Source of the DNA: Eustoma russellianum
Taxonomy: Eukaryota; Streptophyta; Magnoliopsida; Gentianales; Gentianaceae
Direction: 5' to 3'
Length of the DNA: 64,000 bases
Assembly: GCA_036186865.1 (NCBI GenBank)
Contig: AP025045.1
Coordinates: 12,509,360-12,573,359, forward strand
The notes under the pieces were generated by a model. It was not told the DNA's origin and ran no database searches. It saw nothing but the letters and a program-made list of their open reading frames with translations. Positions 1 through 12,379 of the stretch are shown here, one piece after another; within the stretch, counting starts at the first letter, position 1, and every line of letters starts with the position of its first letter. A program made the position numbers and the translations under genes.

Positions 1-957
1 AGTTTAGATTTTCTTACCAAAGTGAGGCTTTGAATGGAGCTTCAAGTATCACAAGATGACACCACCTAAAAGAGTTGAAGACTTTGCACCTATTGAACAT
101 GAAGGCCATGGTTTTGTGGGTATGAGAAGGAATCAAGTGAGCTTCATTACTTGACATAGAAAATTTACCTAAGATGCTTGGAAAGAAACTTACCTAGATG
201 CTTCTTTGAGCTTGAAGATGATAGTTGAAGTGAACCTCCTAGCTTCAAGGTGTTGGCCAAAAGTTGTGTGTGGTGGAGGGAGATGGAAAATTTCCTAAGT
301 GTTGTCTTGGCTTTGCTTGAGAGGCATTTCAAGATGAGAGTGAAATGAAGTTTCTAGGGGGATTTAAAATAAACCATGAGGGTGGATGAAGAGGGTGGGC
401 AGCGCATGAGGGGTAAAAGGGAGGCCTAGGCTTGTAGCTACAAGCTTTTGTCTCCCATGCATGCCTCTCTTTAATAGTTTATTATTTCTTTCTTGCATGC
501 CTTCTTTATTTTATTGTTTTATTTCTAACTAATTTGATATTTTAAATTAGATATTCCAAGTCATAGAACAATGGAGAGGATTCTAGATCCCTCCATTGCT
601 TGGCCAAAATCTTGGGGGGTTTTGGGGTATTTTTGTCATTTCACTTTTAGCATAGCACATACTTATACTATTATTTATTTTATCTAATATGATTTTAAAT
701 TTGCCTTTGTGAGAATCATTTAGGCTTGCATTCTTATAAAACGAAATTGTTCCATGGTTGATCAAGGCCTCTTGGCCGAAATTCATAAGGTATTACAATA
801 CCTTGTGACATCCCCTTATATAATTAGTTAGTATCCAACTCAAAAGTATTTAAGTAAAGAAGATAAGTTGACTTAAGTAACATGCACTTGAAGGAATCAT
901 TGTTTTCATTACGTCACTTAGTCATAGTTTTGAGTACATTGTAATTGGGGTACAACA
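1..957 (-). mobile_element. Partial gypsy (Tekay-like) LTR, cut by the window edge
   Basis: No credible gene is present. The last 120 bp (about 835-957) match the end of the Gypsy-1 LTR (22200-22322 and 31320-31446) in order: a cttgaagg-type block, gtcacttag, gagtacattgta, then ggggtacaaca. The block near 770 (ttggccgaaattc) also matches the 'tgtggccgaaat' block of that LTR. Read on the plus strand it ends in TACAACA, so its coding orientation is minus. The sequence right of it is a SIRE-like LTR, so this gypsy LTR appears inserted into that copy. The other end and its target duplication lie outside the window. Assignment of the first 700 bp rests on position and general resemblance. Confidence 0.6.
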
Positions 958-1930
958 CAACATGATTAGAAGAATGACTTGTCCTTGCCTAGTTGTCACT
1001 TGTTGATTGGCCAACATTAGTCCACCTTGGCACCCTTTAAATGAGCTGTAAATTCTAAAAGAATATGAAAACATGAGCTCAAATTCAATTTAAATAATTA
1101 CCATATCATCACAATTCAATCCCTTGAATTTTGGAAGACAAATTGAAGACAAATCATAGCACAAAATCGCCCACTTTCACACATGTGTTGAAAATTTCAT
1201 TTGGCAAGCTTTGTTAAATAATGCACAATATTTACACATATATGGTAAATGATAATCAGCCCTATTTTAAATTTTCTAGGACACTTTAACGTGTTTTGAA
1301 TGTGTAAAAGGTGTCTAGATACATGTTACATCTATGCCAAAAACGTTCCATGTGTGTATGTTCGTAGAAAACTGAATTTTCGACTTTAAACGATTATGCG
1401 ATTTTTCTCCGATTAATTTCAAACTTCTTACACATGTAATATATATTATGTCACACATAATATACATAAAATGAAGTGTATATTCAGCTGTAGTGGCTGA
1501 TGAAAAACGTCCCATGTGTAAAAATAAAATTGAGTTTGAATTCTCCACAAATCTAGGCTAAATTGTAGGTGATTTGTGTGTGCCAACATGGTATGACTTT
1601 GTGGCTGATTGTAACATGTGAGCCACGAATTTGAAGTATTTTTGATGTATATATGCTGGCCATCTTTATAAGGCAAGTACGTGACATGTCGGTGAAGTTT
1701 TGGTAGTCACCCGATATGACATTTGTTCGGTTTATGAACTTGTAACATGTTGTTATAATTTTGACGTCATCATGACTTATACCATATGATATAAAACCTA
1801 AATATACTAATAAATATGAGGTGTATATATTGGTGTGATGTCAACATACATTTATAATATATGTGACGTGTCGGTGGTACGTCGGAATATAAGCATGTAG
1901 TGCCTTTTTGAAAAAAATATGGATATATAT
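958..1930 (-). mobile_element. SIRE-like copia LTR, reverse strand, left segment
   Basis: Read in reverse this aligns with the middle of the SIRE-like LTRs at 4823-7512, 16592-18446 and 51065-54089. Shared landmarks include the 'aaaaaggcac' block, the serial ACGT-containing stretch, 'gatggcca' and 'ttgattggcc'. It is older and more diverged than the 51065-54089 copy. It is bounded on the left by a gypsy LTR end and on the right by the start of another gypsy LTR at 1931; the same LTR resumes at 7932. No gene is seen. Confidence 0.75.
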
Positions 1931-2684
1931 TGTAGCGCCCCTTACCCAGGCTATACCCAAGTACGGTGCACCCGCCGTACTTCGCTAAGGAGAGTGCAAG
2001 GCGTCGATGCATTACCAGCATTGTTCCACGAGTATGCCATGGACTACTGATTTAAAACATCAAACAGTGGTAAAAGAAAGCGGCAGAGTTAAAACATAAT
2101 AGACAGCGTCCATAGCATCTTACATATTACAAACCATAATCCAGATGTTCTAAAATATTCCGAAAGTCCTTAACACAAAACAGAACATCAACTTCTAAGC
2201 TTCGACAACTCTCAGGGGTAGGGCATCTGCGGCTCATTCTCCACATACTCTATCATGGGCTCCTGAGGCTCTGAAAATGATAAATAAAGTATGAGTGATA
2301 CAATCACCCCGCAAGTATATCATCATTCTACCGAAACATATTGGAACCATAAATAAGACCATAAAACCCCCAGTGTAAGTTTTAGTGTAAATGTCATACA
2401 TGTCGGATATACTGATGAACTTATCATCTAGAACATACCATTCTTCCGCTGAGCTATGGCTCATGTGATGTAATGTAACGTGAGGACATATAGGACAGAA
2501 CATAAAAGAACTATGCAGACGAAACAGGACAGAACAAAACAGAACCGAACCGTAGAGCCATGGCCTTTACCTTTCTCCGTATGAACCAAGCGTTGTCTAC
2601 GAGTGATTCTGTCAGAATAATACCCCGTATGAGTCAGAGTAAAATAACATCGCATGTGAGTCTGAGTAAATCATGTACCTCGAA

Positions 2685-2904
2685 GGGTCTACCGGTTAAT
2701 GCAATGAGCATCCGGGCAGAACAGAACATATATCTCACATGGGTCTACCGGCCCCAAAACGAGACAACCAGGCAGAGCCGAAAGTGTACCAATAAGGGTC
2801 TACCAACAATCCTAACGGAATAGCAGGCAGAACAAAATGTACACCTCATAGGGGTCTACCGGCTACCCTAATGGAATAACCGGGCAGAACAGAACATAAC
2901 CAGA
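2685..2904. repeat. Tandem repeat, about 56-bp unit, four copies, inside gypsy solo LTR
   Basis: Units begin with gggtctaccgg or a variant at 2685, 2741, 2796 and 2852. Each continues through a block ending in (g)ggcagaacagaacat. Spacing is 56, 55 and 56 bp. Copies differ by several substitutions. The array sits at about the same relative place in the LTR as the 44-bp arrays of Gypsy-1 and Gypsy-2, but the unit sequence is different. Confidence 0.8.
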
Positions 2905-5326
2905 ATCAATCGCGAAGATCGGATGTTCATTACGGGTTTTTAAGAACTGTCTTTACCTTTCTTTTTAAAACAGATTTTTTTTAAAAAAACACGTCATGAT
3001 GTGCATGTGATGCATAATGCAGTATGCAATGGGTAATAGAGCGCCAAGGCGTCCTTACAATTATTATCCAAACAATTTCAGGTTATAACCTATTTATAAT
3101 GCAAGGCCAAAAAATTTTCAGCTTTGTACTGTACCATCCTAATCCCATGGTTTAGCCTTAAATCCTATTTATTTGCCGAAATTCTTTTAACAACTTATTA
3201 GTTTAGGTCTATTATTATTTATCCATTTGTTAAAACTGGTGTTAAGTGGTTACACAAGCCGATCAAGATTGTTTTTCGTAACGTACCAAATCAGCCCCCT
3301 TGTTTCGGTCCTAAGCTCGTAAACGGCCCCCAAACATAACCTTCATGTCTTCCTTTTCCCTCAACAACCTCTATCTCTCCTAAGGTTTAATTTTACTTCA
3401 CCCTTAGCCTTTCCGTTTTTCAATTAAACCATGAATAAATCCGTAAAGGACAAATGACCTCATGCAATAATTTAGTGGTCGTGAAATTTTTGTCTGCGGT
3501 AGTTCTGAGCTCTTCTCGAGTCTTATCATCATTTTTAGTGACCGCACCATCAATCTCGTCTTTAATAGCTTCAAATAAACATTCCCAAATGTTAGGATCA
3601 CATGCATATGCCCAATAAAAGGAAGTACACAAAACAGTCCCATAACATACCTATTCCATCATAACAAGCGACTTAAAGCCCTTAGGACTTACCAAATTTG
3701 GTAATCTACCAAAACAGTCCCTTAACCATTAGTTTGCCAAAATTATTTCCAACCCACCCTTAACACATGGTAGTAACTTGGTTCCCTTTTTCCCCCTTTT
3801 CGCCGAATAACCCGTGGGTGTGACGAAGGATATGCTTTTTAATGGTGGCTTCTCTTCCCCCTTAGCTTTATGTCTAACCCTCCAAGTAACTTATTCCCTC
3901 AACTATTTGTCTTGTAGTCATGTTTAACATACTAAATAACATTTCTTAACCACACATGTGTCACGGCTAAGGCACACAAAATAACCCCTTTTTTCTTATA
4001 GCATTCAAGTAACACTTAACACTTCATATGCCATCTAAATTATTCTAGTAACATAATAAGGTGACTCATTCCATTCCCCCGAAACCTCCTCAAGGCCATG
4101 GGTAGGGGGTGAGAAATTCTTAAAATTCTAATCTTATTTCATCACACAAGTTAGATCATTAGCCTAGATGTTAAGCTATTTTCTAAGTTTCATATATATG
4201 CTTCTCAAGAACCATATTAGCAACCCTTGCAAAATTTCAGCATGTTTTATTGTTCACAAGGGCAAGATTGAAGACTTAAAAATATCTAGACATCTTATTT
4301 AAAGTCTTTCAACGTCTCAAGGAAGAATCAAGGAATATTTGCCTTTTCTTGCTCAAAGGTGGTGTCTTTGATTCTTGGCCTTCCCAAAAGTCTTTGAGAA
4401 TCACCTTCCTCCTCCTTGAGGTCCCACGGTTAACACACTCATGGGGATGGTGGTTAGAATTCCTTGATGAATGAAATGAAGACTTAAAGTGTGAGAGAGG
4501 GTCTTACCTTGAGGGAATTCTTGATATCTTACACCTCTTGGGTCCTCTTGAGGTTGAAATCCTCCTATGGCGGTAACATAGGCTACAGGTTGGCGAGTGT
4601 TTAGGGTGAGTCTTAGCTTATATCCAACACCAAGTCTTAGAAATCAAGTAATGTAACGCTAAGAGTTATAATCATACCTCAATGGGTGGAGAACTAGTCT
4701 TGAGAAGTCTTGGATCCTTGCTCTTGGTGTTCCTTCTTGGTGGCCGAAACTTAGAGGCTTTAGGTGGAGATGAGAGGTAGTTGGAGGTTTGAGTGGGGAG
4801 CTTAAGTGCAGTGGTTTGTGTTTGTTGAGAAAAAGAGTTTGAGTGATTTACGAATACATGATTTAAATACATCGTGTTTAAGAAATGCATGACAAAATTC
4901 GTTACTTGACACGTTTTTGTGACAAACTTGCCTTATATACTTTATATATAATGATGGCGTACTAAAAAGCCATAAAACTTTAAAGCTTACATCAAATGGC
5001 AAACATTTGTTGTGTTTGAACTATTTTCAGGTGCCACTATTAATGAACTAAACTAGGTTATTAAGTGAAGTACTTAGTTAAATGAACTAAGTAGTTCATT
5101 AAATGGAAATATATTTGGAGAAGACATGATGGAAACGAATTGAAGAATGAAAAGTCTCCTTATTCATCTATTAAAAACGTATATATATATATATTATATT
5201 CAGATTTTTTATAAAAAGGCACAATACACATATATTCTGAAGTACTACCAACACGTTACATTTATTACGAACGTACGTCAACGTCACGCCACTATACTTA
5301 ACTTATATTTATGAGGACATTCAGGT

Positions 5327-5346
5327 CTTATATCATATGATATAAG
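5327..5346. repeat. 20-bp perfect palindrome in SIRE-like LTR
   Basis: The sequence CTTATATCATATGATATAAG is its own reverse complement. The same 20 bp occurs at 51570-51589 in the 3' LTR of the SIRE-like element. The 5' LTR copy (near 17126-17145) differs by one base, and the reverse copy near 1771-1790 is degenerate. It lies about 500 bp into the LTR, beside an ACGT-rich stretch. Function is unknown; a cis-regulatory or recombination site is possible. Confidence 0.7.
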
Positions 5347-6094
5347 TCATGGTGATGACAAAATTATTGCAGCACGTTACAAGGTTATAAACCGAAAATT
5401 GTCGTATCGGGTGACTACCGAAACTTCGCCAACGTGTCACGTACTTGCCATATCTAGATGGCCATCCCGTATACTTCAACAATGGCCAAATATTTCGTGG
5501 CTAACATGTTATACTCAGTCATGAAATCATTCCATGTTGGCACACACAAATCACCCCCAATTAAGGCCAAATTATGGAGATTTCAAATTCAACCTATTTT
5601 GTCATATGTGGGCACCATTTTGTCTCAGCCATTATGAGCTGAATATTTAGTTTATTTTATGTATATTATGTGTGACATAATATACATAACATGTGCAAAA
5701 AGTTTGAATTTAATCAGAGAAAAATCGCGTAATAGGCGAAAGTCAAAAATTCGGTTTTCTACGAACACAACACATGGAACGTTTTTGGCATGACATATAA
5801 CATGTATCTAGACACTTTTTACATATTCAAGACATATTCAAGTGTACTAGAATATTCAAATTAGGGCTGATTGGAATATGACATATGTGTATAATTATTG
5901 AGCACTATTTTACAAAGTTTACAAAAATAGAATTCAGCACATTGTGTAGCCATCATACATGCCTACTGCAGCTTGGAGGAGCCTATGTGGATCTTAATTG
6001 TCATCTTGATTGGTGAAGAATGTACTACTCAAGGTTAGTGACATAATGGAGGGAGCTACACAAGGTAACAATTCAATCTTTGTAGCAAATGTAA

Positions 6095-6118
6095 CACATG
6101 CTGAAAATTCAGCATGTG
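6095..6118. repeat. LTR hairpin motif (cacatgctga / tcagcatgtg)
   Basis: Ten-base arms cacatgctga and tcagcatgtg are separated by aaat. The same hairpin occurs three times in each full SIRE-like LTR (17889-17917, 18051-18079, 18237-18260; 52322-52349, 52483-52509, 52670-52691). Confidence 0.75.
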
Positions 6119-7931
6119 AGACAAAGATGTGGCCAATTTTATGTCTTAATGTCGACTAATTTGCTTCCCAAATTTGTAGGGATTGATTGTAGATTATTTG
6201 GTAATATTTTGAACTTGATTTGGAACATGTTTTAGATGTTAATCTCAGATTTTTAAAGCTACTAAATGGTGATAATGTTGGATCAATCATGAAGTACCAA
6301 GTAAGCAAAGAAAATACATTCATTCAATCAAGTTGTGCCAAGTGAGCAAGATGTGTCATATCTACACAAGGTAATCTTCCAAGGGCATTAAATAGAATTC
6401 TCAAGGTGATGGAAGATGACCTGGGGGCGGACATAATGTGATTAAAAAGAAGAGAAGAGAGCAAAACAAAAACAAGACAATTCTCATAATCTCACAAGTG
6501 CAAAAAGTGTCTTCTACTCTCTTCTTCTACATTTCTTTCTTCTTCTTCTTCTCTCAAGCCTATTGTTCTTATATTCAATATATTTAATAGGCTTTGATTA
6601 GACCACCATACACATTCAAATTGTTGCAAAAGGATTGATCAAGGTGTGATCAAACCTTCATCCGTTTGGTGGTGGTGTTCGTGATCGGTGTGATTGATTG
6701 TATTGTGTGTAAAGGGTTGGAGTTGGTGTGTAACTCCAGCAACCTTTGTGGTAAAGTGTTATTTTGTGTTTAGTGATAACCGAGGAAGGAGTCCTCGAAG
6801 ACTGGAGTAGGTTGTGCTAACCGAACCAGTATAAAATTCTCGGTGTTATTACTTCCAGCACTTTACTTTCAGTTTCTAACACTTTGCATCATTTTCATTG
6901 CCATAGTGAAAATATAAAACGAATTTCAAAAATCATAAAATTTTCAAAAACATAGCCACACCTCTTAAGTTTTATTTGGTGTAAGTTTCAACCCATTTCG
7001 ATAAGTGTAAGTTAATCAAACATTAATAGTTCTGAGACTAGTGTAATCTGATTTTTAGACTTGCAAAGGTTGAGAACATCAACGTATTTGACATACTTTC
7101 TAAAGGAATTTTTCAAAACTGTTTCAACCCATTACAATAAATATCATAATGGGTTTATCATTAAAATTTCAGACCATTTGGAGTCACGAATTAATCGGAA
7201 TAAAATTTTCAAATCAGAATACTGTTTCTGGTAGATTTGCGCAATCTGACGACAAGCGTATTTTAAAAGTGTTAGGAGTTGAATTTTGATCTGAAAGTTT
7301 TAGGAGATACTCAAAATATTTGAGAGTAGAATCTCTCCAAATTTCAGAATTTTTGAAGGTCTGTAACCAGGTCTTTCAAACGTTTCAAATAAGGATCTGA
7401 AAACAGAAACTGTTTTCAGAAGTTAGGTTTTTGGGTCAAAATATTTTAAAAACCAAATTTTCTGCACCTACTAATCAACCCCTCCTTCTAGTGGTGCTAT
7501 ATAGGTCCGACAGTGTTTTTCTCTTTGCCTTAAGGGAGGTGGCGACCGAATTAAGAGGGAGGAGGGGAAGGGATACAATGATGATGTTTTGCATGCATGA
7601 AGATATTTAGTAAAGGATGTGGCTATTTAATAGTGGGTAGGCTTTTTGTCGTGAGATTCTTCTAGAATGGGAGGATATTTTTGGGGTTTTTGGAGAGAAA
7701 GTGGCCGGCCTTCTCAAGGGCATTTTGGTCACTTTCCTTCACCCTTGATGCCCTAATGATATTTTTCTTTTCTTCTCTTCTTTTTTTGTAGAATTTAAAT
7801 TAGGAAGTTGTTCAATTAAACAATGTAGAACATGCATGAAAATAATTTCATTTCCTCTTGAGCCTCCGGAAATTGAAATTACAGGGTTCGAAAATTTAAG
7901 AATTACATCCGTAAACGTGGTGGGTACAACA

Positions 7932-8309
7932 TATATATATTAAATATATATGTGGCTTGTGAATTAAAGGGGATGAGGAGACTTTCCATTTCCAATTTGT
8001 TGCCATATAGCTCTCTCCAAATATGTCCTCATCTAATGAACTAGTTAGTTCAATAACTTAAGCACTTCAGTTAATGAACTAGTTTGCTTCATTAATCATG
8101 GCACCTGAAAATAGTACAAAGACAACAAATGTTTGCCATATAATTAAGCTTTAACGCTTCATGTCTTGTTAGTACGGCAACAATATATATAAGCATGTAA
8201 AGCATGTTCATCACATAGGCGTGTTAAGTAATAATTTATTCATGCATTTCGTAAGCACGTAGCATTTAAATCATGCATTTGTAAATCACTCAAACCCTTT
8301 TTCTCAATA
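7932..8309 (-). mobile_element. SIRE-like copia LTR, reverse strand, right segment
   Basis: This continues the reverse-strand LTR interrupted at 1930. Read in reverse it holds the LTR start region: a degenerate terminus TATTGAGAAAAAGG instead of TGTAGAG, the 'tttgagtgatttac' and 'atgcatgatttaaat' blocks, and the repeated 'aactagttcatta' block. The TG terminus has mutated to TA. Neither a PPT nor an internal region follows at 8310, so only LTR sequence is visible. Confidence 0.8.
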
Positions 8310-8872
8310 CGATAGGTCGCCTAGACACATTTGACCATTGGAGGATCAGTTCGTATGTCTTGAGGTATAAGTCATTTGTAAGGAAAGTGCTACAACCATC
8401 GCATCAAAATTTTATTTAGAATCAACTATTGAAAATTGTATCGCATCGCATCAAAAAAATGATATTTTGGAAACTTGGAAATCGAAAATTGATTTTGACT
8501 AGCATCGTATTAGTTTGAAAATTGCATCACCAGAATTTGTTTGTGACTAACATTTGGTTGATTCTGAGTGGTTATTTGATTTGTTGATATATTGACTTGC
8601 TTGTTATGTTATCGCAAAGGTATAATAGTAATTTTACTTGGAACAGGAAACTTGATATTTCTTACTGTTGTTTATGTATTTATTACACCAGTTTCCTGTG
8701 TATGATCCCATAGTGAGCACATAGAGGTTCTTGTTGAGCGATGTTATGTCGCTCGTTCTTTTTTTCATGGCACTTGCAGATAATTAGGGCTACGACTTAG
8801 AGTTCATAGGGGACGTGTCAGAATGGGGTTACTGAGGATACGAGGGTTGTCAAGGAGATTTATTTATGTATT
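8310..8872. other. Unassigned AT-rich sequence hosting the copia insertion (left part)
   Basis: No coding region is seen. The sequence has an LTR-like feel, with repeated 'catcgcatc' blocks (8397-8450) and an 'ataggggacgtgtcag' block near 8807, but I cannot match it to another LTR here. It continues on the other side of the copia element at 13998-14358, so it is probably the older host DNA. Confidence 0.4.
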
Positions 8873-9289
8873 TATAGATAAAATAAAACTTGAATCACTT
8901 GTTTTACACATCACAATGAAGAAACAAACGTTATATTTCTTATTTCTCAGAAATGCATGCATATATACAAACAATGGCTACGACTAGATTGTCCCTTGAT
9001 AGCAATAACCAATGGCTAGTTTGGTCGGGTAAAAACTAATGTGTAATTCCACTTTTAATCACCGAAATGATGATTGTCCTCTAGTTCTATGATTAAATAA
9101 CATTTATATACAAACAACTAATGATCTTGACTGGAATTAACAAAGATATAAGCTGATGAAAAGGTGTTTGACGCTTTAAAAAAACTGCTTGATGAAATGC
9201 CTGAAGTAAGAACTCAGCAGCTGAACACACTTGTTTCCTCCTGTCCTTCCCGTTCTGATTCTTTTCCTGATATGCCTTGCATTCCAACA
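8873..9289 (-). repeat. 3' LTR of the reverse copia element
   Basis: 417 bp, matching 13582-13997. In coding orientation it starts TGTTGGAATGC and ends with a TCTATA-type terminus in place of the usual CA. The two LTRs are clearly alike but carry scattered substitutions (for example cccttgatagcaata versus cccataacagcaaca), so the insertion is not recent. Confidence 0.9.
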
Positions 9290-9300
9290 CTCCCCCTCAA
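9290..9300 (-). promoter_or_regulatory. Polypurine tract of the reverse copia element
   Basis: On the minus strand TTGAGGGGGAG lies immediately before the 3' LTR start TGTTGG. This is the usual plus-strand DNA primer site for copia elements. Confidence 0.85.
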
Positions 9301-11005
9301 GCTAGAGTTTTAGATATTGATACAACCTAGCTTGTCCAGTAAAGATTTGGATATCTGAGCACTTACAGGTTTGGTTAGTACATTAGCAATTTGATCTTTT
9401 GATCGAATGAAATGTAGTTTGAGTAGTTTTTCCTCTAGTTTCTCCCTTAAGAAGTGTTTGTCAATCTCAATGTGTTTGGATTTGTCGTGCTGCACTGGAT
9501 TTTCAGTCATATGAAATAGCAGAAATGTTGTCACAATACACATGGATGGGTAGCTAGACATCAATCTTCAGGTCCTTCATTACTCTATTGATTCCATATA
9601 CCTTCACATCACCAAGTGATAGTGCCCTTAATTCAGTCTGGATGGAGACTACATGCTGCTTTTTGCTTCTCTAAGTAACTAAATTTCCACATAGATAGGA
9701 GGCATAGTCCGAAGTTGACCTCATATCTGATTTCGGTCCTGCCCAATCAGCATCAGTTTACACCTTGATGTCCATTTCTTGATTCTTTGTGAAAAATGGT
9801 CCTTGGTCGGGAGAATAGTTCAAATACCTTAGTATCCTTAATGCATAATTGTATTGTTCATCAGTAGGATTATGCATAAATTGACTAATAAAACTTACCC
9901 ATAATATATGTCTAGCCTGGTATGTGAAAGATAAATTAACTTGCCCGTTAACCTTTGATACCTTTGTTTGTCAATGTATCATGAGTCCACTATCCCCTTT
10001 GGTCAGAATCCTAGTTCAACCAGGCTTGCAGTTGACCATCCCTGTATCCTGCAGCAAATCTGGTACATACTTCCTTCGGGATATATATACCCTTAGATGA
10101 TCTAAGTACCTCCATAATTATGAAGTACCTGATCTTCCCTGTCTTTCACCTCAAATGATTATGATAGTAGTTCTTAGTTTCTAATATGTCATTGGAGTGA
10201 TTTCCAATAAGAATGATATCATCAGCATATACAAGGATAATAATATAGCTACCAGTATCAATAGACTTAATAGATAAGGCATGATCACTTGGACACTATG
10301 AGAAGCCTAGAGAAGAAACAGCTAAGTTAAAACGTTTGAACCATGATCTTGGGGACTGTTTCAATCCATAGAGAGCCTTTTTCAGTTTACAAACCATATT
10401 TTTATTAGTCTTGGAAGTGTATCCAGTGGGATGTGCATGTAAACCTCCTCTTCCAAGTCATCATTAAGAAACGCATTCTTAATATCCAGTTGGAAGTGTG
10501 GTCAATCTAAGTTAACAGCCATGGAGAAAAGAATTCTTACTGTGTTTAGTTTTGCAACTGGTGTAAACCTTTCTTCATAGTCAATTCCAAAGGTCTGAGT
10601 GAAACCCTTGGCAACCAGCCTTGCCTTGTACTTATTGATTGATCCATCTGAGTTGTATTTGATGGAGAAGATTTATTTACATGCTACTGGTTTTGTCCCA
10701 TCCTTAGCAGGTACCACATTCCATGTACCATTCTTGATTAGAGCATCCATCTTCTCAGACACTGCTTTGCTCCATTTTGGTTTATTCAAGGCTTCCTGAA
10801 TGGTCTTTGGGACCTGCAAATTATCAACAGAAGAGACAAATACCTTGATGTTTCCCTGCAGATAATCATACGATACATAGTTGCCAATAGGATACAGTTT
10901 CTTCACACATGCCTTAACTCCTTTTCTGATGGCAATTGGTTTATCACCTATTGGAATGATTTCTCTAAAGGTAGATGATTCACTTCCTGATTCTTCAGCA
11001 GGCAC
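9301..11005 (-). pseudogene. Copia reverse transcriptase and RNase H, decayed
   Basis: The polymerase end of the copia polyprotein copies element RNA into DNA and removes the RNA strand. From 11005 to 10673 an open segment covers the linker to the start of RT (…EALNKPKWSKAVSEKMDALIK). The RT core follows in broken frames; the catalytic motif reads YADD near 10215-10230, where YVDD is usual in copia. The 9564-9310 segment is the RNase H C-terminus, with the hallmark HIEIDKHFLREKL and IANVLTKP. Several frameshifts and stops separate these pieces, so no continuous product is possible. Confidence 0.85.
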
Positions 11006-11183
11006 ATGGTGATCAGGCTCATCGTGGCTTCTCTGTGGTGAGGGCTGATTCTCCCCCTCACCTGCACTACTTCCTTGTTGTGGGAGAGTAACACTTGTAT
11101 CCTTTGTGGGTATGTGAATAGCCTAGAAAGATACATCTCTCAGCTTTCATATCTAATTTTCTCCTATATTGCTCACGAAAATG

Positions 11184-12020
11184 TCAATATACAACACATC
11201 CAAATACTTTCATGGGTAGTTCCGAGAAGAGGTTGGATTCAAGGAAATGTTGAGACATGGCATTTTTAGGTCTGACATAGTTTAACACCTTAGAGGGCAT
11301 CCTGTTAATGAGGTGTGTAGTTATTAGTACACCCTCACCCCAGTAATGTTTACGTACATTCATAAACATCATAATTGCTCTTGTAACTTCAAGAAGATGT
11401 CTATTTTTCCTTTTTGCAACTCTATTTTGCTGTGAAGTGTATGTGCAGGAAGTCTGATTATGGATACCTCTAGTATTCAGATATTCCTTTACTGAAGATT
11501 CAAGGTACTCCAGTCCATTGTCAGTTATGAATGTTTTAATTGTGGCGTTAAACTGTGTTTGAATCATACATATAAATCTCTTAAGGATGTTGCCAACCTC
11601 ATACTTATGCTTCATTAAGTAAAGACAAGTAAGTCTGATGTGATCATCAATAAAGGTCATAACCCACTTAGCACCATTTATATTGGCTATTTTAGAAGAC
11701 CCCCACACATAAAAATGAATTAAACTAAAAGGAGTACAACTTATGTGAATTCTCTTTGGATAGTTAGTTCTGTAGCTCCTAGCAAAAACACAATCTTCAA
11801 AAAATAAGTCTGATTGATTTATGTTATCAAACAAGGCTGGCATAAGGCTTCTAAGGTACAAGAAGTTAGGATGTCCTAATCTTTTATGCCATAGCAAAAT
11901 ATTGCCAGTATTCCTATTAGTAGCCATATATGATCTTATACTAGCTTGAGTGCTGAGAGGACTTGACTCTTTAGTTTGAAGCAGGAAGAGACCATTGACC
12001 TTGTTAGCATTGCGACTCAT
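11184..12020 (-). pseudogene. Copia integrase, long open segment with a lost catalytic Asp
   Basis: A 278-residue open segment. It starts in the GAG-pre-integrase/zinc region (LLWHKRLGHPN, residues 42-52), but the second Cys pair of the HHCC finger is incomplete. The catalytic core follows: the first Asp position reads HFYVWG where HSDVWG is usual, so Asp is replaced by Tyr. The second is kept in TDNGLEY. The third region reads QQNRVAKRKNRHLLE, where VAERKNR is usual. The tail, with WGEGVLITTHLINRMPSKVL, is typical of copia integrase. It would insert element cDNA if active, but the missing residues argue it is dead. Confidence 0.85.
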
Positions 12021-12038
12021 CTTCTTGGAGATAATCTC

Positions 12039-12330
12039 CTAAAAATAACATTTAGAGGGTGAGAATTTTACTTCACATAAATTATCTTCAGCAAGTCTGC
12101 CTACAAAGATCATATTAAAACTTAACTCAGGTATGAAAAGGACATTTTTTAGTTTTAAGTTCCTAGAAAGTTCCACACTTCCATGTCCCAATATGTTAAT
12201 CCCTGCACCATTAGCTACCTTCACTTTAGTAGGATTAGGAAAAACCATGTAGTCAATTAGTTTTTCTATATTCCATGTCATATGATGAGTGACACTAGAA
12301 TCAACAATCCAAGTTTAGAATCCTTACCAT
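12039..12330 (-). pseudogene. Copia protease remnant
   Basis: The open stretch 12281-12039 reads VKVANGAGINILGHGSVEL then LKNVLFIPELSFNMIFVGRL. This is the second half of a copia aspartic protease, running into the segment before the integrase. The catalytic DSG with HM motif should lie just upstream (12282-12330), where 'ACTTGGATTGTTGATTCTAG' on the minus strand keeps WIVDS but the reading is shifted. Confidence 0.75.
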
Positions 12331-12379
12331 AGTTGGCCATGGTAGACCGGATAGCTTCTTATTTGGCATCCAGAGGCAA

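Larger units (their letters stand above)
4823..7512 (+). mobile_element. SIRE-like copia solo LTR with perfect 5-bp target duplication
   Basis: It begins TGTTGAGAAAAAG, like TGTAGAGAAAAAG at 16592 and 51065. It ends with the 'ccttctagtggtgc' block and ...CCGACA, like ...CCTACA at 32658 and 54089. Length is 2690 bp. It is flanked by the direct repeat GTGTT (4818-4822 and 7513-7517), with no internal coding region, PBS or PPT, so it is a solo LTR. It is nested in the gypsy solo LTR 1931-7931. It contains the palindrome at 5327-5346 and one copy of the LTR hairpin at 6095-6118. Confidence 0.9.
1931..7931 (-). mobile_element. Gypsy (Tekay-like) solo LTR interrupted by a SIRE-like solo LTR
   Basis: It starts TGTAGCGCCC and ends GGGTACAACA, the same termini as the Gypsy-1 LTRs. 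It is flanked by the direct repeat TATAT (1926-1930 and 7932-7936); the flank is AT-rich, so the duplication is weaker evidence than a complex 5-mer. Without the inner insertion (4823-7517) the LTR is about 3.3 kb. There is no internal gag-pol, PBS or PPT, so it is a solo LTR left by LTR-LTR recombination. It sits within a reverse-strand SIRE-like LTR whose two halves (958-1930, 7932-8309) are contiguous once it is removed. Confidence 0.85.

Noticed and set aside
2560..2823. 87-codon frame in the gypsy solo LTR
   Set aside because: It runs across the 56-bp tandem repeat; composition comes from the repeat and no protein family is recognised.
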